Below, piece by piece: positions 55,100 to 61,719 of a DNA stretch of 64,000 nt. Origin of the DNA: Chitinophaga sp. sic0106 (lineage in GTDB: Bacteria > Bacteroidota > Bacteroidia > Chitinophagales > Chitinophagaceae). Positions within the stretch are counted from its first letter, which is position 1, and every line of letters begins with the position of its first letter. The translations under genes were made by a program, and so were the position numbers. Where the stretch lies: the NCBI RefSeq assembly GCF_019219075.1, contig NZ_JAHUWJ010000005.1, positions 186,001 to 250,000 on the forward strand, in the 5' to 3' direction. The notes beneath the pieces were generated by a model. It was not told the origin of the DNA, made no database searches, and saw only the letters and a list, made by a program, of their open reading frames with translations.

Positions 55100-55594
55100 A
55101 TGACGAGATTCTTAGAAGAAAAAAATGCGAAACGAAACTACTCCGCTTTAGTAGGCTTTCACAATTTGTCATGGAGAGAAAAAGAAAGCATTTTCCATCA
55201 GGGCGTTCGCAAGGTGCAGTTATCCGCTTTCAGGGAATTAGTTCAACTAAACTGGCAAGAACTTGCAGTTTTACTGGCAGTAACTCATCGGACTTTACAC
55301 CTTTGGCGAGAAGACCACAAACTTGCGGATTGTTATGCCGACCGGTTCATCCAATATGTAGAAGTATTTAGTTTGCTATACAATGCTATTACCATTCACC
55401 AGCAAGCGACCGTATGGCTTAGAACCCCGTGCCGGGAATTGTCAGGTCGAAAACCGTTAGAGGTACTTGAAACCTACCCAGGTGTAATAGCTGTAGAATA
55501 TGCTCTAAAACGCAAACTGGCGGAAAGATGGCACGCTGACCTGCATTGTAAAAGATGTTATCAGTTTCCGCTTAGAAATACGAATGCGGTATGA
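55100..55594 (+). CDS. Orphan Xre/MbcA/ParS-type antitoxin-like protein
   Basis: 164 residues. An HTH-like N-terminal part (VQLSAFRELVQLNWQELAVLLAVTHRTLHLWRED, about 40-75) is followed by the toxin-binding domain: YVEVFSLLYNAITIHQQATVWLRTPCRELSGRKPLEVLETYPGVIAVEYAL. The FL..P...L.G..PL..L pattern is typical. RES-type toxins usually follow directly; here the next gene is an unrelated minus-strand lipoprotein. It is 20 bp after susD and may be read from that operon. It could serve as a free regulator or as an antidote to a toxin encoded elsewhere. Confidence 0.75.
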   Translation: MTRFLEEKNAKRNYSALVGFHNLSWREKESIFHQGVRKVQLSAFRELVQLNWQELAVLLAVTHRTLHLWREDHKLADCYADRFIQYVEVFSLLYNAITIHQQATVWLRTPCRELSGRKPLEVLETYPGVIAVEYALKRKLAERWHADLHCKRCYQFPLRNTNAV

Positions 55595-55610
55595 TCCAGC
55601 TATAGTTCCA

Positions 55611-55638
55611 AAGAAGGCGGCTCGTAAGCCGCCTTCTT
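55611..55638. terminator. Terminator after the orphan antitoxin-like gene
   Basis: aagaaggcggct pairs with agccgccttctt around a 4-nt loop and is followed by a T-rich stretch, 16 bp after the stop codon. Confidence 0.9.
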
Positions 55639-55656
55639 TTCTTTCTTCCTTTAATG

Positions 55657-55680
55657 AAAAGGGCTACCGACCGGCAGCCC
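55657..55680 (-). terminator. Terminator after the minus-strand lipoprotein gene
   Basis: On the minus strand gggct-ccg pairs with cgg-agccc with one mismatch and is followed by TTTTC, 14 bp beyond the stop of the lipoprotein gene. Confidence 0.7.
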
Positions 55681-55694
55681 CTCAATTTTCCGAA

Positions 55695-56213
55695 TTACTT
55701 TTTCTCTACCATCTTCCATCCATCATCAGCCAGTGTGAACACAGCCCTTTCTTTTTTTTCGCCCTCCAATTTATAGTGAGATAGCTTAGCGAACGGCGTA
55801 TTATGACGATGTTCAACGGTGTACTCGACGATAGTTTGTTTTCCGTCAGCTTGCTCAACAACATCTGTGATCTCTTTGAAGTGCAGCTCACTCACCTTTA
55901 CCCGCTGGATACTGTATTCTTTATCCTTATCTGTGACAGGTAGTAAGTATGGCCCTGATCTATCGGTGAAGCTGATAAAGGGCTTTCCAGCGTCGGCAAG
56001 TGATTGTGTTTTCGCTATTTTAATATACCCTTCATCTTCCAGCTTTGAATCCAGGGCGCGAGCTGCGTGCTTCGGGTCAGCGGTGAATACTTCCCAATCA
56101 ATAGTTTTCGGGTACTTTTTTGAAATGATCTCTGCGGCTTTCTCCTTCGTCAATTGCTGAGAGCCGCAGGACACCAGCAACAGTGCAATCAGTGCATAGA
56201 AAGTGGTTCGCAT
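55695..56213 (-). CDS. Lipoprotein of unknown function
   Basis: About 172 residues from the ATG at 56213. That start gives a clean lipoprotein signal: MRTTFYALIALLLVSCGSQQ, Cys16. An upstream in-frame ATG (56300) would bury it. The mature part has KEKAAEIISKKYPKTIDWEVFT, then a beta-rich C-terminal half with TVEHRHNTPFAKL and FTLADDGWKMVEKK. No family recognised. It ends the minus-strand group MauE-like, DUF6520-like, lipoprotein; a hairpin separates it from the DUF6520-like gene. Confidence 0.65.
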   Translation of the reverse strand: MRTTFYALIALLLVSCGSQQLTKEKAAEIISKKYPKTIDWEVFTADPKHAARALDSKLEDEGYIKIAKTQSLADAGKPFISFTDRSGPYLLPVTDKDKEYSIQRVKVSELHFKEITDVVEQADGKQTIVEYTVEHRHNTPFAKLSHYKLEGEKKERAVFTLADDGWKMVEKK

Positions 56214-56300
56214 GTTCTTATAATTATTTGTAAGCAATTTACTGATTTTATCCGCTTCAAATCCGCACTGAACAACAGTTATACGAAAATTCTGGCTCAC

Positions 56301-56343
56301 GACAAAAAGGCTACCCTCTACAAAGGAGGTAGCCTTTTTTGTC
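56301..56343. terminator. Bidirectional terminator between the DUF6520-like and lipoprotein genes
   Basis: gacaaaaaggctaccctc pairs with gaggtagccttttttgtc (one bulged c), with A5 and T6 tracts inside the stem. It follows the DUF6520-like stop by about 15 bp on the minus strand. Confidence 0.85.
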
Positions 56344-56357
56344 TGCTTAAAAATTAA

Positions 56358-56726
56358 TCAGTCCGCCTGATTGGAATACAGATTTCCGGTACCGGAAATT
56401 CCGGTTACGTGTGCCGTAGTTCCGCTTTGCGTTGCTGTGATCGAAACACCGGATAGTTGCGTTGGGCTATCCGGATCATCAACATAATCGGCGCTCACCA
56501 GCACGCGGCAGGCTTTTTGGTTAATGTTGGCGCAGCCACTCAGATTCAGACCCTTGTATTCCCAATATGCGTTCGAGGTATTTTGTACATTACCTTGTGT
56601 ATAGGGTTGGGAGCTTTTGAACTCAAACACGTACATATCTGCACGTTTGGAACTCTTTGCTTCTTTGAAAGCAACGCCTGTAAAGGCTACCACTGCGGCA
56701 AGTATGCCGAACAAATACTTCTTCAT
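56358..56726 (-). CDS. DUF6520-type small secreted protein
   Basis: 122 residues. N-terminal MKKYLFGILAAVVAFTGVAF is a signal-type helix followed by KEAKSSKRADMYVFEF. The rest is Asn/Ser/Thr-rich with two cysteines only: Cys65 (NLSGC) and Cys73 (QKAC). This is the layout of the DUF6520 proteins that occur next to MauE-like and TlpA/SusCD genes in Bacteroidota. The two cysteines could form one disulfide. It follows the MauE-type gene by 58 bp and probably shares its transcript. Confidence 0.75.
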   Translation of the reverse strand: MKKYLFGILAAVVAFTGVAFKEAKSSKRADMYVFEFKSSQPYTQGNVQNTSNAYWEYKGLNLSGCANINQKACRVLVSADYVDDPDSPTQLSGVSITATQSGTTAHVTGISGTGNLYSNQAD

Positions 56727-56784
56727 GACATGAAATTTTAGCTGTTATAAATATTGTTTAGATAAAACCGGACGATAACCCACG

Positions 56785-57264
56785 TTACGAAGGTGGCGCA
56801 CGACTTCCCACGCTGGAGCTTTTACCGCTGGCAACAATTCCTATTATTGCCAATACGATCATGACAGCATTGAAAATGATGTGCGACTTCCAGGACAATG
56901 ATTCCAGCAACCCTGCACACATGCACGGCAACTTCGGTGCAAATGCCATCATATAGCTCAGGTAAATAGTGAATACTGCCAGTAAAAGAATCGTGGCTTT
57001 AAATCCCGTCTTTCTCATAGTCGGGATAAAAAGTGCCGTCGCTATAAAAATTTCTGCTACTGGTAGTGACCACGCCACTAAGCCCGCCACATTCCCCAAT
57101 ACCGGTGATTTACTCAACGCATCTCTGAACTGTTTATAATTATACAATTTATCGAGGCCGGTAAATAGAAACAGACACATTATAACTGCTGCAATTGATT
57201 CAACAGTCAATGTCCATTTCGTCCTTTCGGTTAGTGATGGGCGGTATGTTTTGTGGGTATTCAT
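56785..57264 (-). CDS. MauE/DoxX-type integral membrane protein
   Basis: About 159 residues from the ATG at 57264 (MNTHKTYRPSLTERTKW); an upstream in-frame ATG lacks support. Four hydrophobic helices. The motif KLPCMCAGLLESLSWKSHIIFN has a Cys-x-Cys (114 and 116) at the entrance of the last helix, as in MauE proteins, which are linked to disulfide formation in methylamine dehydrogenase maturation. Genes of this type occur with DUF6520, TlpA and SusCD genes. An AraC-type promoter lies upstream (57407-57486). Confidence 0.82.
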   Translation of the reverse strand: MNTHKTYRPSLTERTKWTLTVESIAAVIMCLFLFTGLDKLYNYKQFRDALSKSPVLGNVAGLVAWSLPVAEIFIATALFIPTMRKTGFKATILLLAVFTIYLSYMMAFAPKLPCMCAGLLESLSWKSHIIFNAVMIVLAIIGIVASGKSSSVGSRAPPS

Positions 57265-57291
57265 TTTTTGTTTTAGGCAAAACAATCCCTG

Positions 57292-57308
57292 ATAAGGATG
57301 ATCCTTAT
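57292..57308. repeat. 17-bp palindrome upstream of the MauE-type gene
   Basis: ataaggatgatccttat has 8-bp arms around a single g and is followed by a T tract on the plus strand. It lies in the 5' leader of the MauE messenger and could be an operator or a small hairpin. Confidence 0.5.
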
Positions 57309-57406
57309 TTTTTTTTGATCCAATCTGTTGTTGGTAATTAAGAGTTCCTCTGCGATTGTCTAAAGCTGCGGGCTACAATATTCCTGTTTGTCTGCTAAAT
57401 CTGTAA

Positions 57407-57437
57407 TAAAGGTAATAAGCTGTTCCATTGATAACAA
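57407..57437 (-). promoter_or_regulatory. Promoter of the MauE/DUF6520 operon
   Basis: On the minus strand TTG (57435-57437) and TACCTTTA (57407-57414) are 20 bp apart, close to the Bacteroidota TTTG/TAnnTTTG pair. The start codon is at 57264, so the leader is about 140 nt. Confidence 0.5.
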
Positions 57438-57456
57438 TACGGTAATACTGAAATTT

Positions 57457-57486
57457 CCTTTTTGATGTAAAAAATTGCCTTTTTGA
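57457..57486 (-). promoter_or_regulatory. Direct repeat, candidate AraC-type activator site
   Basis: TCAAAAAGG occurs twice on the minus strand (57478-57486 and 57457-57465) with a 21-bp period, which is two helical turns and the usual spacing of AraC half-sites. The proximal copy ends 20 bp upstream of the -33 box of the MauE promoter. The AraC gene ends at 57500. Confidence 0.55.
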
Positions 57487-57499
57487 CACATAGCCGTTT

Positions 57500-58504
57500 T
57501 TACAACAAATCGAACAGCATAGCCTCAACGAGCAATTGAAATGCCATTCCTAAATTCTTGTCCCGCCATACGGTCAACTTTGTTTTCTCCATCGGATAGA
57601 ATGCCCGCCGAAGATTATTGTATGTACGGAATCCGCATTGCCTTGCTACTTCGCTTAGGGGTAACTGTGGGTCTGAAAGCATTATCTGCTTTGCTGCTTT
57701 TATTCTTTCATACATCAGGTAGCGATAGGGTGTAATGCCGAAAACCTGACGAAACTTATACTTGAAGTCTGTAGTGTTCATCCGGGTGTCCTTCGCCCAT
57801 TGCTGCAATGTCATTGCTTCCGGGTATCTTTTTCTTATCATCTCCCTTACGAGGTACAAATTTTCCACCTGGTCATACGTTATCTTCTTATCATGCCCGT
57901 TGTTTTTGATAAGCGTATGCACTACCTGTCGCACTATTTCCTTAGCTATACCTTCTTTTGTGGGATCTTGTAATAGTTCTTCCATTCCCTCCAATACTGT
58001 ATAGTCACTCCATGCAGGCTTCTCTGAAATCCACACCGGTTTGTCTGAACCAATCATGGAAGAAAAGGTATCAAACGTCCGGCCCCGTAGTTTTAGCTGA
58101 CTGAATAGTGCCGGCGATACCTGCATATCCACTACCTCATAAATTTCATTTCCCTTTAAGAGCAGCTCAACATCTGTCAGCGGGGAATAGGCAAAGTGCA
58201 TCTGGCCCTGCATGATCCCAATCGGCTTCCCCAGGAACACATGGGCAATGTGTTTCTTCAGCATGAGCCGAAAACCGAGCCATTCCATGTTTCTTTTCAC
58301 CCGCAATGAAACATCTTCATGTGGATGATAAGAACTTCGCCAGATGGTGAAGTTTTCCTGCTGCACTTCCTGATAATAAAAATCGCCAAAATTGTTTGTG
58401 GACTGGAATGCGAGGCTTCCGGGAATGTAGGACTGAGGCAATTCTTGGGGATTATTTGGCATAAAGCTAACTATTCCCTTTGTCCGTTCGGATAAGGTAA
58501 ACAT
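57500..58504 (-). CDS. AraC-family transcriptional regulator
   Basis: 334 residues. An N-terminal ligand-type domain (about 1-210) is followed by a C-terminal AraC HTH: TLQQWAKDTRMNTTDFKYKFRQVFGITPYRYLMYERIKAAKQIML and LPLSEVARQCGFRTYNNLRRAF, with the second HTH helix and F-R-R pattern expected. The C-terminal tail is long (to LLVEAMLFDLL). It is the likely regulator of the MauE/DUF6520 operon, whose candidate operator (57457-57486) is just beyond its stop codon. The inducer is unknown. Confidence 0.9.
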   Translation of the reverse strand: MFTLSERTKGIVSFMPNNPQELPQSYIPGSLAFQSTNNFGDFYYQEVQQENFTIWRSSYHPHEDVSLRVKRNMEWLGFRLMLKKHIAHVFLGKPIGIMQGQMHFAYSPLTDVELLLKGNEIYEVVDMQVSPALFSQLKLRGRTFDTFSSMIGSDKPVWISEKPAWSDYTVLEGMEELLQDPTKEGIAKEIVRQVVHTLIKNNGHDKKITYDQVENLYLVREMIRKRYPEAMTLQQWAKDTRMNTTDFKYKFRQVFGITPYRYLMYERIKAAKQIMLSDPQLPLSEVARQCGFRTYNNLRRAFYPMEKTKLTVWRDKNLGMAFQLLVEAMLFDLL

Positions 58505-59157
58505 ATAGGGTGGGTTTAAATGATTAATGGTTTCCTGTTAATGAGTTGCTGGCATTTCTTGCGGGTTTTTAAATGATTACTGAATAATGGGGTTATTGTC
58601 CGGTTATATTGCCCCTATATAAATTTACTAAACTCCTCTCATTTAATTATATACAGCTCTGCAACAATCCTTCACATATTTATCTAGTATGGCATTGGAT
58701 TACATGGCAATTCATAAATTATTGTAAACTTTTTTATTGATAATGGACACTCGCGCTAATAGTTAATGGTTTTTGGGTAGTCGGCATAGGAACATCAATT
58801 AAACCCCCGTTGCGTCGCACTCTTGTACGTCATGTTAGCCTACTCACCATGTCCATTTTCAGATTTTCCTTTTGCATAGGATTCCATACCACTTTATAAC
58901 AACGCCCACGTACATACGATTCTCACTCTATTCCATAAAGTTCACAATAGATGTACTGTTTTCAGGATGCCGCCGAACAGCCCTGGAAAAAAAATTTCTC
59001 CCCTCGTTGGCTTTTATAGTTACGGGACTCAGGGAGAAATTTTTTTTCTGGCGGGCAGTTCTCTGGCATCCTGAAAACACTAATACGCTTTGCGTGCGAA
59101 AAAGAAGAAAGCGGCGCACATAATAAGCCGCAATGTTTAACTCAAAACTTTTTCGTT
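58505..59157. promoter_or_regulatory. Non-coding region with AraC-upstream repeats and a large inverted repeat
   Basis: No gene is supported in these 653 bp. TTTAAATGATTA occurs twice (58515-58526 and 58568-58579) just upstream of the AraC start. Then an A+T-rich tract, the 121-bp imperfect inverted repeat (58958-59078), a TACGCTTTG box (59084-59092) and a small gcggc/gccgc hairpin before the first small gene. The stretch 58600-58950 shows nothing recognisable. Confidence 0.5.
58958..59078. repeat. 121-bp imperfect inverted repeat
   Basis: Outer arms gttttcaggatgcc (58958-58971) and its partner (59065-59078) pair perfectly over 14 bp. Inner arms aaaaaaaatttctccc (58987-59002) and its partner (59032-59047) pair perfectly over 16 bp. 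The middle parts pair partly (GAAC.GCCC). The central 29 nt are unpaired. It could be a non-autonomous element, a strong transcript insulator or a structured RNA. Confidence 0.75.
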
Positions 59158-59406
59158 ATGCAAATTCCTAACAATCTATCAGAGATCGCAAAGATCATCC
59201 GCGCGGACTGGAAGAACATACACTACACCGCGAAACCTTACCTGTCCGCAATGGAAACGCTGGACAGTATCAGCGATCACTTTTTTGAAGATAGCGCCCG
59301 GAGTATTGTTTGTTACTTCCTCGGCAATGCTCATTCATGGAAGGGCGAAACCGCAAAAGCAGTGAAGCAAAAGTTAAATGAACTGCTGAAAAACTCCGAT
59401 CAATAA
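59158..59406 (+). CDS. Small protein of unknown function, element cluster
   Basis: 82 residues beginning MQIPNNLSEIAKIIRADWKN. The features are YLSAMETLDSISDHFFEDSARSIVCYFLGNAHSWKGETAKAVKQKLNELLK, mostly helical. Proteins of this layout are found in Bacteroidota conjugative elements without known function. It is the first gene of the small-gene run and has the hairpin-plus-CTCA leader. Confidence 0.7.
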   Translation: MQIPNNLSEIAKIIRADWKNIHYTAKPYLSAMETLDSISDHFFEDSARSIVCYFLGNAHSWKGETAKAVKQKLNELLKNSDQ

Positions 59407-59413
59407 GCCCACC

Positions 59414-59463
59414 GCCGGGGTGAAACGCCCCGGCTTTATTCCTCACTATCAAAAATTTTAAAC
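59414..59463 (+). promoter_or_regulatory. Intergenic hairpin-plus-CTCAC leader module
   Basis: gccgggg pairs with ccccggc around a 7-nt loop, then cctcactat and an A+T-rich stretch lead to the next ATG at 59464. The same plan is found at about 59110, 60162, 60663, 61673 and 62527. It may end one cistron and initiate the next. Confidence 0.5.
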
Positions 59464-59667
59464 ATGAAAACTACAACACTTAGCCGCTTAATGCGCATGT
59501 CATGGGAGATTCAGCGCCGCCGTCATACAGACCGATCTAAAGCCCTGCTTTCCGCGTGGGTGATATTCAAAAATGATGATGTGGCTGTAGGTTATCTCCG
59601 CGCCAAGCATAGCACCCGTAACAGCAAACCTGCCCCCGCTGCAAACTATTCCCTTTTCAACATTTAA
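59464..59667 (+). CDS. Small basic protein of unknown function
   Basis: 67 residues, strongly basic: MKTTTLSRLMRMSWEIQRRRHTDRS, then KALLSAWVIFKNDDVAVGYLRAKHS. The pattern TTTLSRLMRxxWEIQR...SKALxSAW recurs in Bacteroidota mobile elements. No enzymatic motif. It is likely a nucleic-acid-binding accessory factor, though this is a guess from charge. Confidence 0.7.
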   Translation: MKTTTLSRLMRMSWEIQRRRHTDRSKALLSAWVIFKNDDVAVGYLRAKHSTRNSKPAPAANYSLFNI

Positions 59668-59678
59668 AAATTCAAGTC

Positions 59679-60155
59679 ATGAAATACTTCAATAGTTGCA
59701 AAACCTTAGAAGAAGTAAAAACGCTTTACCGCGAACTGGCAAAAGAACATCATCCAGACATGGGCGGAGATACCGCTACTATGCAGGAGATCAACAAAGA
59801 ATATGCGTTTGCCTGCGCTTTCATTGCAAAGGGTTCCGGTATGACTGATGAACAGGTAGACCAAGAATTGAAACTATCCGAAGAATACCGCGCCGTCATT
59901 GAAAAAATTATACACCTGCCCGGTATCACCATTGAGCTAGTAGGCAACTGGATATGGGTAACAGGTAACACCAAACCCGTAAAGGAAAACCTGAAAGATG
60001 CCGGTTTCATTTTCGCCTCAAAAAAAATTGCATGGTTCTACAGAAATGAAGCCTTTAAAGTGCGTGGCAATGGCGCACCCCTTGAAAAAATCCGCGCAAA
60101 ATACGGTTCTCAGACCGTGCAAGGAAAATACAAAAAAGAACTTAACGAAGCATGA
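59679..60155 (+). CDS. J-domain-like protein
   Basis: 158 residues. The start matches a J-domain helix pair with HPD at residues 25-27 (TLYRELAKEHHPDMGGD). The following KEYAFACAF is the third helix. The C-terminal 90 residues (LPGITIELVGNWIWVTGNTKPVKENLKDAGFIFASKKIAWFYRNEAFKVRG) form a distinct beta-rich domain found with J-domains in Bacteroidota elements. J-domains stimulate DnaK ATPase; here the role may be chaperoning of element replication. No leader hairpin precedes this gene. Confidence 0.8.
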   Translation: MKYFNSCKTLEEVKTLYRELAKEHHPDMGGDTATMQEINKEYAFACAFIAKGSGMTDEQVDQELKLSEEYRAVIEKIIHLPGITIELVGNWIWVTGNTKPVKENLKDAGFIFASKKIAWFYRNEAFKVRGNGAPLEKIRAKYGSQTVQGKYKKELNEA

Positions 60156-60161
60156 ACATAA

Positions 60162-60220
60162 CGGAGCGGCACAACCGCCGCTCCGCTCTCTATTTCTTTC
60201 TCACGTATAAATTTTTAATC
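60162..60220 (+). promoter_or_regulatory. Intergenic hairpin-plus-CTCAC leader module
   Basis: cggagcgg pairs with ccgctccg around a short loop, followed by ctctc...tttctcac and an A+T-rich run to the ATG at 60221. It is a member of the repeated leader set. Confidence 0.5.
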
Positions 60221-60655
60221 ATGAAAAAGATAAATCAACAGGCGACGAAAGTATTTAGCCAAATCTTAGAAAAGTTAGGTACACGATGCCATATAAAACT
60301 TGAATCCTCCGGATTCATGCCTTTAACAGTGGAATTGCTGAATAGGTATATAACTACAGCAGCCGGAGAAGGTACACTCTACAGCCTTTGCCATTATTAC
60401 GAGCTAAACGGTGATCTAATGCGCGATCCTGAAATGTGCTTTTTAGTGGTTGATTGCCGGAAGGAGCCGACAGATTATAAAAATCTCCACATATGCCCGC
60501 AGATGTACCAGCAAGACAATCGCGGGTTGTATGAGGAAAGCATGGAGATTGAAAACAATACAGTAAAAGCGTTCTGGCCGGGCTACCAACATCAGCACTG
60601 CATTTTTGCCAACTTCTGGTTCCAAAATATCCAACAACAAGGTTTCCTGAAATAA
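60221..60655 (+). CDS. DUF6908-like protein of unknown function
   Basis: About 144 residues from the ATG at 60221 (MKKINQQATKVFSQIL); an in-frame ATG at 60152 overlaps the preceding stop and lacks the hairpin-leader logic. Features: LESSGFMPLTVELLN, LCHYYELNGDLMRDPEMCFLVV and FWPGYQHQHCIFANFW. The HYYExNGDLMRDPEM block is typical of DUF6908. Function unknown; cytoplasmic. Confidence 0.72.
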   Translation: MKKINQQATKVFSQILEKLGTRCHIKLESSGFMPLTVELLNRYITTAAGEGTLYSLCHYYELNGDLMRDPEMCFLVVDCRKEPTDYKNLHICPQMYQQDNRGLYEESMEIENNTVKAFWPGYQHQHCIFANFWFQNIQQQGFLK

Positions 60656-60662
60656 AAACCAG

Positions 60663-60707
60663 CGCGGAGCAATCCGCGCTCATTCTCTCACTCTAAAATC
60701 TTATCAC
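60663..60707 (+). promoter_or_regulatory. Intergenic hairpin-plus-CTCAC leader module
   Basis: agcgcgga pairs with tccgcgct around a 4-nt loop, then attctctcactctaaaatc leads to the ATG at 60708. It is one of the clearest members of the repeated set. Confidence 0.55.
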
Positions 60708-61079
60708 ATGCCTGCACTTAATCAAATGTACAACGTTCACAAGGCGAAGTTAATCTGTGAACTTTTACCCGAAGAAATCCCCGGCTTTCTTGACTTCGCA
60801 AAATCTTTTTCTGATGGCATTACCGCCGCTCCTGATGAACTCCGTAAACAGTGGAAAATAAATCCAATTATCGGCCCGGATCATTGGCTGAGTTACGCCG
60901 CTGAAACTAGCCAAATCATTACGCAGTACGGGAAAAAATTGGCTAAATCTCCAAAGGTTTTTGCAGATCAGCTTTTTGATGGCATGATAGCTTTATATAC
61001 CTGTCACTGCCTGCAACAGTACGTAGAACACAAAACCACTAACGAGAAGTTTAAACTCGCCTATCAGCTCATTTTTTAA
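60708..61079 (+). CDS. Protein of unknown function
   Basis: 123 residues, helical, no signal peptide: LLPEEIPGFLDFAKSFSDGITAAPDELRK, DHWLSYAAETSQIITQYGKKLAKSPKVFADQLFDGMIALYTCHCLQQYV. The protein begins MPALNQMYNVHKAK. No domain was recognised. It is third in a run of same-strand small genes with a leader hairpin. Confidence 0.65.
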   Translation: MPALNQMYNVHKAKLICELLPEEIPGFLDFAKSFSDGITAAPDELRKQWKINPIIGPDHWLSYAAETSQIITQYGKKLAKSPKVFADQLFDGMIALYTCHCLQQYVEHKTTNEKFKLAYQLIF

Positions 61080-61101
61080 CTCCCGCTTAAATACAAACGA
61101 A

Positions 61102-61344
61102 ATGAAACCGACAATTTATGTACGGCCTGATATGGCATTGCCCGACAATGACCAATGGCAACACCGATTCAACGTAAAGAGCGAAAGCTCCAACCGTCTT
61201 TACGTTATCTCGCAAAACATAAAGGGCAGGCATTGGGCCTGCTCCTGTCCGGGATGGAAAGCGCACCGTACCTGCAAACACCTTTCCGCCCTCGGACTAC
61301 CCGGCAAATGCACGCCATATGAAGCAAACCTGATAAACGAGTAA
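61102..61344 (+). CDS. Small SWIM-type zinc-finger protein
   Basis: 80 residues. Most of the protein is a SWIM finger: FNVKSESSNRLYVISQNIKGRHWACSCPGWKAHRTCKHLSALG, with Cys-x-Cys...Cys-x-His. It has little outside the finger. SWIM proteins bind DNA or proteins. It is the second SWIM protein in the element (the other is at 46694-47923). No leader hairpin; its start follows a 22-bp gap. Confidence 0.78.
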   Translation: MKPTIYVRPDMALPDNDQWQHRFNVKSESSNRLYVISQNIKGRHWACSCPGWKAHRTCKHLSALGLPGKCTPYEANLINE

Positions 61345-61347
61345 GCT

Positions 61348-61656
61348 ATGGCAAAGAAAGGTTTTCTCGATGGTTACAAAACATACGACACGGCCAGCGG
61401 TTACGGCAGTCCTCAAAGCTGGCGGGATGCCTTTACTCAACGTATGAGCAAGGAAGATGCAACCCGAATAATTACCGATGCAGTACAAACTCCGCATGAG
61501 GTACTCGGAATTAAACAGGGGGCATCCGCAGCAGAAATTAAGAAAGCATTCCGCCAGCTAATTCGTCAGTGGCACCCTGATACTAATCAACACCGGCTCA
61601 CCGAAGCCGAAGCCATGAGTAAGAAGATAATCGCGGCTTACACACTTCTTTCCTAA
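61348..61656 (+). CDS. Small J-domain (DnaJ-like) protein
   Basis: 102 residues. A short N-terminal segment (GYKTYDTASGYGSPQSWRDAF) is followed by a complete J-domain: PHEVLGIKQGASAAEIKKAFRQLIRQWHPD, HPD at 76-78, and third helix EAEAMSKKIIAAYTLL. No zinc finger or C-terminal DnaJ domains. It probably recruits host DnaK to an element protein. Confidence 0.85.
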   Translation: MAKKGFLDGYKTYDTASGYGSPQSWRDAFTQRMSKEDATRIITDAVQTPHEVLGIKQGASAAEIKKAFRQLIRQWHPDTNQHRLTEAEAMSKKIIAAYTLLS

Positions 61657-61672
61657 TACATTTTTTTAACCG

Positions 61673-61719
61673 GCCTGCCCTTAGACAACATGGAGGGCAG
61701 GCTACAAACTCGCATCATT
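61673..61719 (+). promoter_or_regulatory. Intergenic hairpin leader module
   Basis: gcctgccc pairs with gggcaggc around a 14-nt loop (61674-61702), followed by tacaaactcgcatcatt to the ATG at 61720. It is a weaker match to the leader set. Confidence 0.45.

Noticed and set aside
61690..61719. DUF3560-like gene starting at 61690
   Set aside because: This ATG falls inside the leader hairpin; the start at 61720 follows the module rule seen for neighbouring genes.
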